Assembly: GCA_964030785.1 (NCBI GenBank)
Contig: OZ034977.1
Coordinates: forward strand, 26,377,652 to 26,441,651
Direction: 5' to 3'
Source of the DNA: Siderastrea siderea
Lineage: Eukaryota > Cnidaria > Anthozoa > Scleractinia > Rhizangiidae
Length of the DNA: 64,000 nucleotides
Under the pieces are notes generated by a model. The model ran no database searches and was not told the DNA's origin. It saw only the letters and a list, made by a program, of their open reading frames with translations. The translations under genes were made by a program, and so were the position numbers. Positions 43,001-53,378 of this stretch are shown piece after piece. Numbering within the stretch: position 1 is the stretch's first letter; each line of letters opens with the position of its first letter.

Positions 43001-44098
43001 CAATAGACGGAAGAAATTGTTTTCAGATTAGTTCGAAAGGGAAGTGAGAAATTCTCTGCGTTGCTGTAGACTGTCTGAAACATTCCTGTTGCATTACGTC
43101 TAGGCAAATTGACACTCGAAATTTCTGCACTGTTTACTTCCGATATATTGACCAGTGTTGATTTCTGACTGCGGTAACTTACGTAAAGATTATAACATCT
43201 GTCATTTGTGCACAACTGGACTACGGATAATTGTAAAATTATGATAAAAGCATGTCGGACTAAGTTTTGAAAGGAATGAGCAAACTCTAATCTTCGTTTA
43301 ATAATCTACTGCAGCTTATTGAAAGACCTGAAATATCAATCAAATTGGCTATTGCACAACATACATAGACATAAAACAACAACGTTTCAGAGAGTCCACA
43401 AGAACGCAGAGAATTACTCACTTCTCTTCCGAACCAATCTAACTATACTTTCTTCCATCTATCGTATTAAATTTGCTGCATCTGATCGTAGCGACCATCA
43501 GTTTTAGTCAGACAACACTGAACATTACCGGCTGGGTTGTTACACACACATCCTGTTGTTGTGTAGAGAGAGATTCGACACATTTCTGAATTTGTTTGCA
43601 GCAAATACAATCTTCGGCGTTTGGCAGACGGTTTAAGGCAGTTACCTCATCTACACCTGTAGGAGTATGAAAGTATAACCTGCATAATAGGCGTTTATTT
43701 AGCCGAGCACAAACAAGGTTTATTTAGTCGAGCAAAAGCGCGGGGAAGGAAAATCGAAATCGAAAAATAATTTTTGATATTCATATCAGGATGCCATTTA
43801 GATTCGATCTGGCAAATAAAAGAAAATCTCTCATATACACTTTAATAGATGGAAATCACATAGTAAACGCCCCGACGCCACGAAAGCAAATAATTGAACA
43901 AGATATGCTGTCTTTTAAAAGTTCGTTATTCCCAACGAGTTATCACTGGTGGATCCGGAGACACCTCGTGACATTTACATGTTTTCTTAACGTGCGCCTT
44001 GCGGGAAGGGGTGTTTCTTTGGGGGAGGGGAGGGGTGCCAACTGCTAATTAGATGTCGTCGTGTGCTTGTTGTCTCACATCCAAAAATAATATAAAGA

Positions 44099-46035
44099 TT
44101 TAGCCAAGCCTAAAAGCGGAGCCGCCAGGGAACAAACTGGTGTTCGTTTTTTTAAAAAAAAATAGTCCTGAAACTTTTCGGGTTGGAATATATTTCGGGG
44201 CTTTTTTAGCTCGTTCGCCTTCGAAAAGTGTTTCTCAAAAAGCGCGAAAGTTTTCCGAATTGTCCTCCAATATTTTGGGGATCTGTTCTGTAAAACCAAG
44301 CTCGAAAGGTCATTCTAGAGGCTGAGCACAGCTTGAATTTTTTGGGGCATCAAACTGAACACATATTTTACTCACGAGCCGTCTGCTTGGTTTTTGCAAT
44401 GCTTCCATTTCCTTGAAACGGTGCCGCTCATTTACAGCAACAAAATATAAAACTAATGGGTCGTCTTCATCGCGTTTGGATGTTAACAAATAACATGAAC
44501 CGCCACTATTAGTCTAGTCAAAAATTTATACTGGCATTTCACCGGCATTTTAGTAGGATTACCCGAAACAAAGGATTTGGGGAGCTTCGAAGCACCTGTA
44601 AATTTTAATTGTCGAAGAAATGTCGCGTAGGTTTTAGCGGCCGCAAAGAAATTTGAGCAATGCTTCGCTTATAGTTACTTAAGTAACTATAAGTAATCCT
44701 TATATTTCGTTCTCTAATTTGAGACCATCGAGATTGAAAACAAACAAACACCAAACATGCTTAGCTACAAGTTTTGCGAATTGCGGGCGCTTTTAGAAAT
44801 GCACAGAATTGTTTTTGGAAGCTTTTCAGATAGAATAGGTTTAAACCGACAACTGCTTCGCTTATAGTTTCTTAAATAACTTTTATATTTCCTTCTCTAA
44901 CTAGAGACCATCAAGATTGAAACCAAACAAACCCCAAACACGCTTTAAATTATGGAATAAGTTTTGCCAATGCGAAGTAAGCCTATATAAAGTTAGCCGC
45001 TTTGAGGAACGCACAAAATTGAATCTTTTTGGATAAAATAGCTTTAAACCGACAACTGATTACTATTAAAAACTTCTAGGAAAAGAAAATTGGCAATTGC
45101 ACAAAGAGATGGACCCTCGCATACAAAGTTTAAAGCAATAATTTGCCGAAATCTCACTGAAGTTATGCTTGTGCTGTTGCCTTGCGACTGTGCTTTGACC
45201 TACTGTTATGAATAAACAAACACAAAATAATGGACAGAGAAATTTTTTTTTTTGAGTTTATTCGACAACCCGTAAGTTTATACTTAAATGCAATTTGCGT
45301 TACACTTCCAGCATCGTGGGTGCGTCCACGCGAGTGAAATCGGCTGAGTGTGGCAAAATATTCAAGACTACATCTGTCACAAATCTGAGCGCGTTTTCTA
45401 ATAATTTTTTTAAGCCAAAAGCAAATGACACATTTCTAATGACATAAATTTAATTTCCATTTGAAAACGTAATTTCTTCAGTGGCCGTTGTACTCAAAAT
45501 CGTGTACCTTAAACCCTTTGAAAACTTCACTTACTTGGTTGTCTTTCAGAACAAGGCAAGCTCTCCGTTGTGAAGAAACCAAACTGAAAGATGAAGTCCT
45601 TTGAAGGCAGCTTTCGTAACTTGAACTTTTCGCCTTCCACCAGTATTCTTTTGAACCTTTTCTTTCCATTTACAGATATTACATGTTTTTTTGTCAAGTT
45701 TAAAACTCCAGCACTGTCGAAGAAGCGTTTTGCTAAACTTTTCAAAGAAACCTCTTTTTCAAAAGCGACGATGGTCATGTAATTTCCCGCCAAGACAAAC
45801 GCCAGTTACCCAAAAGCACCGGGCGATTTCCTGCCGAGAAAAGTGGCATTCTCCCCCCAACCCCGTCGGGTTGTCTTGTGATTCCCCTCCCCGTCCCCCA
45901 GAGTCTTTACGGGCAGGCGGGCGGGCGGGTGGACGTACGCCGACGTCACAACCAAAATTTCTTGGATCGATAGGTTACCAAATTTGCTTAGCAATGGAGC
46001 TCCGTCGGCGGGCTTTGCCCAGGGGCTCCGCTATG
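44099..46035 (+). repeat. 1.9-kb dispersed repeat, copy 2
   Basis: Collinear with 31736-33665, same orientation. This copy preserves a longer right end, GGCTTTGCCCAGGGGCTCCG. The first end AAGCGGAGCC is complementary to GGCTCCGCT at the other end, so the repeat may be a DNA element with short inverted ends. Confidence 0.7.
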
Positions 46036-46366
46036 AGTGTACAGGTATCTGTTTGACTACCTCTGGCGGGGATATTTCGTGATAATTACAACAAGTCTCA
46101 CCGTAACCCTTGGTGGTGCGTAACCGCTGACTAGCTGACAGTTACACTTCGTGAAGCTTACATGATTGGGTAAGTAACTGATTAGCTGGCGACATAACAT
46201 GCTCGTGGGCTCATATTCGTGACTATAATAATTTGCTTTTCCTCCTTTTAGCGTTAAAGATGATGTGCCTTTTATCAAGAAGGACCAATTGCGCAGTAAA
46301 TGGCTTAAGCCAACACGCTATTTAACGGTTTGCTTGATAGCAATGTTTTTAACCTCTTCTCTATAG

Positions 46367-46441
46367 ATATTTACTGAGAACGAAACTGAAGAGCTTGAGC
46401 CTGGAGTCCTTCTTTGCCCTTGAAAGTCTAGACTCTAACCT
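46367..46441 (+). CDS. LRR exon 7 of the receptor gene
   Basis: A 75-bp open segment between acceptor TCTCTATAG and a weak donor GTGACG, phase 2/2. It encodes YLLRTKLKSLSLESFFAL then ESLDSNL, a leucine-rich repeat with the F-x-x-L-x-x-L spacing. Phase and length fit the ladder exactly and it lies downstream of the transposon-filled intron. The poor donor is the main doubt. Confidence 0.6.
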
Positions 46442-47450
46442 GTGACGTATTTTTTATATATAAATACACATATCTACTGAGAACTAAATCACTTTTGCAA
46501 TCGATGTTCACTAATGCAAGTAGGAAAGCAATAACTTTTTAAAGACGTCTTGAAATCAAAGAAAATCCGGCTGTTCAAGTGCCAGTTTGAATTTCAATAG
46601 AATGCCCGCTATCTTGAGCACTAAAGAATGGCATAAACTGTTGGTGATAACGGGAGTTCGAGAGACTCACCAGTCAACTAGTGAGGATATCAACAAAGGG
46701 AAGCGAGTTTCAGTTCGACACACCGGGCGGGGGACTCGAAATAATGGGGTTCAAGACAGGGCGTGTCTACCGTACAGCCATACAAAGTTAGTAAAATTAG
46801 AACGATATGTACGAAATGACGATTAATGGGAACTAAGAATCAACTCTCTGTTAGTAAAGAATCCTCGCAGTGAGGTCTGCAATTGAACAGGCTTCGAAAA
46901 AAACAGGGTTAGATGGAATGGAACTCAAATAGAAACTTTCGCTGTTCAATAGCATTTCACACGCTTACTAATAAACTATGAGACCAGCCGAGGGATGGTC
47001 AAATGTCAGAAGCTCCTGCAAATGTGAGTTCCTACTACAAAAGAGGGAAGAGAAGAAGAAGAGGGAAAAGAGGGCTTCTTCTAAACTGGGCCTGGTTCTC
47101 ACTAATTTTCTCCGTACCTGGTGGTAGATACTACCCCTTATGAGGTTTTACTCCGATATTTTCTGTCGTGGTTATCCCTGAGACACCTTTTGGGAAACAA
47201 AATGGTGTAAATCGGTTACAAGTTATGATCTCATTATTACCATGAACTCATGCCATGCTAAGAGCATATTTTTCACTCATGTTTGATGATGAGATCCTGG
47301 AGGTACGACCGCTTTTTATCAACCCTAAAAAACTCCTGCCAAAATCTCCCTACCCAAAATTTACCCAAAAAATTATTTACCCAAACAAAGGCCCAGATCG
47401 CTAATTTTAAACCCAAAAAAGGCCTTCTCGTCTCGCCATCAGTAATATTT
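46442..47450. other. Intron, no feature recognised
   Basis: No repeat pair or domain was found. Short open frames (for example 46587-46826) have no recognisable content. Confidence 0.4.
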
Positions 47451-47452
47451 AG

Positions 47453-47638
47453 TAAATAAACCCCTTTGGACGGCTGGTAAATTGGAGGATAATGCGAGAG
47501 GCTGAAGGATTTTCCGAAAAATGAATAGTTGATCGAGAAGAGAAGCTTCGAGGGCAATTGTGAAATTTGACGTGAATCTTTCAGCCAGGGGCATTATCCT
47601 CCAGTATACCAGCAACCAGGAAGGGTTTATTTATTTTA
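47453..47638. mobile_element. Hairpin MITE
   Basis: AAATAAACCC, CTGGTAAATTGGAGGATAAT and GGCTGAAGGATT on the left are mirrored by AATCTTTCAGCC, ATTATCCTCCAGTATACCAG and GGGTTTATTT on the right. No coding content. Confidence 0.65.
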
Positions 47639-48071
47639 TAACCCTCTGATTAATTTCTACATCGCGCATGCTTCATTGTGGTAAAGAGAAAAAAGGCCAT
47701 GGCGATCACAGCACATTTGCGGCTCCACAAATCCAGTTTGGTTAGTTAACTTTATTTCATTACACTGCGATTAGATCTGAAAAGTTAAAACCTCAGAAAG
47801 TAACTCTCTTTCCTGTCTTCTCTCGTCGATAAAATCCGGCGACGGGTATCGCCTGATACCCACCGTTTGATTTTGTTCCACTTGATGCGCGAAAAATAAG
47901 TTGTGGGTTGTAAACCAGAATAACCCCCTGGGGCTAAAGCAAATTAAGCGACATAGTAGTCATAGTTAATCCCTTGATTTAGGGTCTCAACACTGTGCAC
48001 TTGGTCCGGGTCTTAGCTTGCACTGGATGACGGCTAACAAGACGTATTTCTTTCTTTATTTTTTTATGCAG

Positions 48072-48134
48072 ATTGATAGAGAATAGGACGTTAAAAACAC
48101 TAAAATATTCCACCAACCGTTGCATAATATATCT
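48072..48134 (+). CDS. Probable short LRR-cap exon of the receptor gene
   Basis: A 63-bp open segment between acceptor TTTATGCAG and strong donor GTAAGT, phase 2/2 like the LRR exons. It encodes LIENRTLKTLKYSTN then RCIIYL. The leucine spacing is irregular and shorter than a full repeat, so it may be the last, degenerate LRR before the next exon. Splice signals and matching phase are the evidence. Confidence 0.45.
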
Positions 48135-48939
48135 GTAAGTCAACAAGAAAACCCTGGGGAATATCCCTTATTTTTTTCTCTGAAGTCACAACTTTTACAA
48201 ATGTCCCGTAATTTTCGTTCTTTTCTACACCTTCCTTCATTGGTTTAAAAAGATTGGCCATGCCATGTTGACGTCGATTGTACTTTCTATCCGGGGAGGT
48301 TTCCTGGCGTGCTAGCTCAACTCTACCACCTCCTACAAGAAATAGCTACAGGGGATGAAGTCTCGCTATTTTTCATTGGTCTGAGGGCATCATACCGGCA
48401 AACGGAAGGTTGTGGGTTACGAGTCACATTGAAGATTAATATTCAGCACGAAATAAACCCAGTTCATATTTATCTTTTCTATTTCCCAAAAGAAGAAAGA
48501 TAGCACTTACATTTCTCCCACAGTTGTTGGTAACATTGATTTTTTTAAAAGTTTAATAAAACAATCTCAGTCCACGTCGACCTGAGGTCAAAGATATTTA
48601 GCCCTTTTGAAACCAACATATATATCATCATTGGGCCATTTGATCATGATGAGCAAGTATCGTCCGTGACGTTGACAAACATGCGGACTTCATTTTTTCC
48701 ATTTAATAACTGGCCAGGCCTTTTTTCACAAGTGTTACGAAAAGTGTTAAGAAAAAAAGTGTTAGAGAGCCAGTGTCACCCAAAGTGCTTTGTGCGCTTG
48801 TTTTTGTTTTGAAACAGCTTTTAGTATTGGGCTAGCGCATTTACCGGAGGTTTCGCATATTATATCGTGCCGAACTGGCCTTCCAGCGAGCTCATGTACA
48901 GAAGTAGCCTCTGAAAATAGAAATAAATTCATCGTTAGA

Positions 48940-49320
48940 TGTTACTGGAGAAAATAACTCTAGATCTGACTTTATAGTCAACGCGTAAGGAGCTATTATA
49001 GCGCCCGATCGATAGATCGATGAATCGGATCTCGAATGACGAAAAACCTGAGCAGCCGCCTCCACTAGATATAAAAATAAAACAAAACAAGTATTTAGAC
49101 TATTGAGATCTTCATCGCTAGATATCAATGGAGAAAACTACTCAAGATCTGACTTTGCAGTCAATGCATATACATGGATCTATTACAGTCCAATCGATTG
49201 ATCCCGCGATCTATGGCATCGACCAGGGCGGGAAAAGGTTCCCAACCTTTTCCCACCCTGGCATCGACCGATGTCGATGGACGCAAAACCAGAGTAGCCA
49301 CTTACAGTCTTTGTAAAAAT
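48940..49320 (+). repeat. Tandem duplication with internal perfect hairpin
   Basis: TTCATCGTTAGATGTTACTG... at 48930 recurs at 49110 with changes, a unit of about 180 bp. The second unit holds the palindrome CCAGGGCGGGAAAAGGTT / AACCTTTTCCCACCCTGG (49223-49261), with a CCC loop and one unpaired pair. Confidence 0.65.
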
Positions 49321-49411
49321 AAAACATAAACAGACAGTGGACACAAAGAATAATTAAGCAAAACAGCACAAGTCATGACCATAAGCATTATTTGTAGCAG
49401 GTCCGTAGGTA

Positions 49412-49412
<1 letters not shown>

Positions 49413-49502
<90 letters not shown>
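49413..49502 (+). repeat. (AT)n microsatellite
   Basis: About 43 uninterrupted AT units. Tyr-Ile frames across it are artefacts. Confidence 0.97.
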
Positions 49503-49504
<2 letters not shown>

Positions 49505-49642
49505 TATTAGATGGTTTAGTGTGTAGTATCGTGGGATATTTTGACGAGTCACGCCATATTTTGGCGAGCCCGTAGGGCGAGTCAAAATACAAGAGACAAG
49601 TAAGAATGTTTCACAATACTACACACTAAACCGTCTAATAAG
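49503..49642. mobile_element. Hairpin head element abutting the AT tract
   Basis: CTTATTAGATGGTTTAGTGT at the left is inverted at the right (one mismatch), with inner GTATTTTGAC-type complementarity and a central GCGAGCCCGTAGGGCGAG hairpin. The sequence after it, GGATTTATTATTCAAC, also follows the heads of the elements at 28216 and 42268. Confidence 0.7.
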
Positions 49643-50015
49643 GGATTTATTATTCAACTTAGCTGGGAAAATGGGAAAGTGGTCTGCTTACAAACAGTCT
49701 GAGTTGCGTGACAAACTAACGTGACCTCTGAACAGCGAGTGAGCGGGCAATCGGGGCCAGGTTTCGCGCGCTTGATGTGAGGTTGTCGTTGATTGGTCAA
49801 AAACGAAAACTTGTCAAACCTGTCAGTCGAGCAAAGCATTGTGATTTTATTTCAAACTTGCAAGAAAAACAAAGATGAAATAAGACAAAACTGAATTATT
49901 TTCTGGTTTACAATAAGATTAACAACAATGTTCTCGGTCACCGAGTAAAACTACAAAAAGAAAGAACTCAATAGACCCTGAACAGAACTCGAAACAATCC
50001 AAACGGACTTCAAGG

Positions 50016-50345
50016 TCAGTCATCTTCGTCCGAATCAATAACCACGCGTCTTCGTTTTGGAAGAGGTAGCGGTAGAGATTGCTGAGCGAAGACAATAGTG
50101 CAGTTGCTGAAGACACAGTCCGTTGAGTTTCCTGACTTTGTCAAAGAAATGACATAAAAGATTGTTAAGTTCCTTAGCGGGAATTTCTTCAATGGCCTTT
50201 GTTCCTTTAAAGGACTGGCACATCGTTTCCATACATTGAGGTCAGTTTTGGTCTTTTTTGTTGTATTCACGTTTCGATTTCTTCAATAAATAAAGAAATT
50301 TCACTGTCGTCTAGGTCGTTGCTTGTCTCTAGGAACTCGTTCTTG
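50016..50345 (-). pseudogene. Fragment resembling Crypton/DUF3504-type tyrosine recombinase
   Basis: Minus-strand pieces in overlapping frames: an acidic leader (DLDDSEISLFIEEIE), KTKTDLNVWKR, then IEEIPAKELNNLLCHFFDK followed by VRKLNG, which is the N-terminal pattern of Crypton-derived (DUF3504) proteins. The catalytic part is missing: the frame jumps to a short basic/acidic tail, KRRRVVIDSDEDD. Frameshifts occur near 50230 and 50275. It is an internally deleted, dead fragment. The assignment rests on motif memory. Confidence 0.4.
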
Positions 50346-51079
50346 TTAAAAACCTCAAAATTTGGTAAGCATTCATTGTTTTCTTCCAAAAGAATTAGCG
50401 TTTTCGGCGATTTTTTTATCGTTCACCACGTAAGCCTAATGCCTGACGTGACATTTGTAGAAAACCTGTCAAACTGGTCTTCTGGAGTACAAATACCGTG
50501 GGATAGTTGAACTCGTTTTGGCTGTTATTTGTACTCTATTGAATGCAGTTGAATAATGATAGCTGGTAGCAAGAAACGTGTTTTCTCGAAATAAACGTAC
50601 CTTCTGTTCTCTTTCGGCAACGTATGCAGTACTTTTTCGGCAAACGCACTGTCAGTACTATTGTTGAGACCCTTAGATATTTTTCGCTCCCTCTGCCACT
50701 GATACACGGACTCCGTCAACTGTACGACTATGGCAGAGCCCGGAAACCGCCTTCGCCTCAGTTTTCCTGACCCCTACGAACCATCCACCGCGAAAACATT
50801 TCAGAATTCAGAAATATACAACGAAATCGATACGACACGCTTAAATGCCAAGATCAACCCGAAAATCACACCAGTGCTTTCAGATCGCTAACAGCGGCGA
50901 TGGTAGAAGATAAAGCTCGGACTTCGCAACAATCAAGAAAATGGCAGATTTTTCGAATATAGAAAATGTACCTCGGTGCGCAGGACACTTTGAGTGACAA
51001 CGATTCTTTAAGAAAAGTTTAGAAAAAGTGTTCAGAAAAGTTCAGTAGTTATATTTGTGCTACTTTCACTTCCCCCTAG

Positions 51080-51285
51080 AAATCCTCACGAAAGCAAAAA
51101 GGAAGCTGTGAAAGTAATCAATCCAGCTGGGGATCTCCAGAAACTCCTAATTTCTGCTCTCGTGGCCTCTGGGTTCACCCGCCTGCCAGATAATCGCTCT
51201 ACACATTACTATGTACCATGCTCAGTGGGAACATTTTCAAACTCTTCATCTCAAGGAGCTGAAGGATGCATTCCATGCCCGCCAG
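51080..51285 (+). CDS. LRR-to-cysteine-rich junction exon of the receptor gene
   Basis: A 206-bp exon, acceptor CCCCCTAG, donor GTATCT; it enters in phase 2, matching the LRR ladder, and leaves in phase 1, matching the next exons. The first base completes a codon to give L-N-P-H-E. The product has a charged stretch (ESKKEAVKVINPAGDLQK), an LRR-like end (LISALVASGFTRLPDNRS), then the first cysteines of a GCC2/GCC3-type module (YYVPCSVGTFSNSSSQGAEG then CIPCPPG). The phase change marks the border between the two domain types. Confidence 0.8.
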
Positions 51286-51286
51286 G

Positions 51287-51309
51287 TATCTATTATTATT
51301 AGTATTATT

Positions 51310-51350
<41 letters not shown>
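51287..51350 (+). repeat. (ATT)n microsatellite at the exon donor
   Basis: About 20 ATT/AGT units immediately after the donor of exon 51080-51285; length changes here would sit next to the splice site. Confidence 0.9.
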
Positions 51351-51597
51351 AAGTGAGACCGGAAAACAATATTATAATTATTAGTTAATCAATAGTAATA
51401 CACCTCTCATCAAATTAGAACCAGTGTTTCATAAGCCTCTGTTGTAGGTAATATAAACTTAAATATCTAAACAATTTAAATGCTTTATTCAATAAGTGAT
51501 TTGAAACCGGGATAATATAGTTCAATACGTTTTCTACAGTGTAAGACGCCCCCATACTCATATTTTTCTCCTTATATGGTAAAATGACGCTATAGTT

Positions 51598-51599
51598 GA

Positions 51600-51632
<33 letters not shown>
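51598..51632 (+). repeat. (GAT)n microsatellite
   Basis: About 11 GAT units. Confidence 0.9.
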
Positions 51633-52029
51633 TACCTTATTTACTTGTATTAATTCCCCGGGACCTTTAATTAATAGTACGAAGTAGTGAACCCTAAAAC
51701 ATCCCAGGGCATTGCTTTCTTTCTTGACTGTCCAATAGTGGTAGTTACTCAGAAGGAGTAGCTTTCTGGAGTTAATATGAAATATTATTTAAATTACTGT
51801 AAAAGCCCTAATAGTCCTGCTCTCTAATACGCCTTCTTACCTACTACTTGCTAATTACAAATAAATTATTTGCTTACAATTATGTCATGACATTGGGGCT
51901 TGAAAATTATTTTATGTTTCGACTGATGCCGGGTATTATTTTACTGCCAGAGGAAGATTCGAAGAAGTGCAGCATTATGCATGTAATTACTTACATGTAA
52001 TTCAGGTGAATCAATTCATTCATCTATTT

Positions 52030-52106
52030 TAAGTACCAATCAGTCAATCAATCAACCACTCAACCAACTGGCTGATAAATCAGTCAATCAGCCAAAAATA
52101 AATCAT

Positions 52107-52143
<37 letters not shown>

Positions 52144-52172
52144 TAATCAGTTAATCAATAAATCAATCAATC
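52030..52172 (+). repeat. (AATC)n microsatellite, interrupted
   Basis: AATC units with CAGT/CACT interruptions, purest at 52105-52145. A poly(G) tract follows at 52541-52554. The 51640-53095 intron holds nothing else that I can assign. Confidence 0.85.
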
Positions 52173-53095
52173 TGTGACTTCAGTGTTGCCAATGCGAATA
52201 ACAAATGGTCCAGTAATGACTAGTGACTTTATTTGATGCACAGATTATAACTCACTCTCTTACTACCCCAGACCGTGATGGCAGTAGATCTCGAGACTTT
52301 AGTTCTTTTTGGTTTGATAATTTGTTACCAATAAGCATTGTTACTGATTGCCATAATCTGGTACCAAAGAAAAACAAAAGGAATAGCCTCTTCCTAAATC
52401 ATTTCAGAATAGTCTGAAACCTAACAGGCAATGAACTGACAAAAAGGGATCAGACTGTGGTGAATCAGTCAATCGATATAGTTTTCCCCATAAAGAGAAT
52501 TCAATCAAATAGGTCTGACTCTTCATTCCTGGGATAGTAGTGGGGGGGGGGGGGGATAGTCCCCCAAAAAAAGATATGGGGCAGGGTGTGCTCATCAGAT
52601 ATTTTGAAGTAGAGCCCTAAAAGGTGTACTCCAGGATTCATTCCATTTTCATACATCATCCACTTAGTAGTACTGAGGGGTCAGTCAAACTTATCAATGA
52701 CATCAAAATGTTAAGCAGAAAAAGACAAAAAAATATATAACCTTATTTCAAAACTGCTCTTCAAATTTTTTATTTGAATTGATAAAGTGTGTCTGGGAAT
52801 ATAACTAAAAGTACAAATCTATTAACCAAACCCTTACAATAAACTGCCATATTTTCCTGACATCAGGTTGATGGAATAAAAACCTGTAAGAAAAACAAAG
52901 CAGATTTTAATTATCGCAATTACCAATAGTAGGACAGTCAGTGTGCATGCGCCAGAGGAAAATGAGAGACTGCTCGTAGTCTATGAGAATGGTACCAACT
53001 TGGGCTGGTACGACTTCAGATCGACTCCAAATGCTTACCTCTGTTTACACGAAACGTACGAAACATGAAGCTAGTATAAAATAATTATCATCTTA

Positions 53096-53375
53096 GGCTG
53101 TGTTTACATGAGTGATTTCATCCCGAGAAGACTTTCATATCGGTGTCTGGTCATTTACCTGCAACTTTTTACATGGTTTGGAGCTGAAATGGTGTTTACC
53201 CCGCGACGATTTCATCCCGGTGCTGAATACCGGAATGAAATCGTCCCAGGGTGAACACATGTCAGCTTCAAATCACGTAAACATTTACAGGTAAATGACC
53301 AGACACCGCGATGAAAGTTACCCCGGGATGAGATAAAAGTCATCCTGGGATAAAGTCACTCATGTAAACAGGGCC
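53096..53375. mobile_element. PIF/Harbinger-type MITE
   Basis: A 280-bp hairpin; the ends GGCTGTGTTTACATGAGTGA and GGCCCTGTTTACATGAGTGA (right end reversed) are flanked by TTA on both sides (53093-53095 and 53376-53378). A TTA/TAA 3-bp duplication with GG(C/G) termini is diagnostic of PIF/Harbinger (Tourist-like). The inner halves also pair, with CATTTACCTG/CAGGTAAATG. Confidence 0.85.
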
Positions 53376-53378
53376 TTA

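Larger units (their letters stand above)
41549..43841. mobile_element. Third TTAA-flanked foldback, arms disrupted by insertions
   Basis: Ends AGTGTAGATGA / TCATATACACT with TTAA at 41545-41548 and 43842-43845. Left-arm blocks 41555-41655, 41995-42262 and 43003-43090 match right-arm blocks 43740-43835, 43465-43735 and 43385-43460 in reverse. Interruptions are 41656-41990 (with a duplicated GAAGCGCTCGAGAC unit) and the half-foldback 42268-43000. Confidence 0.7.

Noticed and set aside
49302..49592. Tyr-Ile repeat proteins
   Set aside because: They are translations of the (AT)n microsatellite.
50730..50891. 53-codon plus-strand frame starting MAEPGNRLRLSF
   Set aside because: It reads like an N-terminal exon but has no donor, no continuation and lies opposite to the adjacent recombinase remnant; not supportable as a gene.
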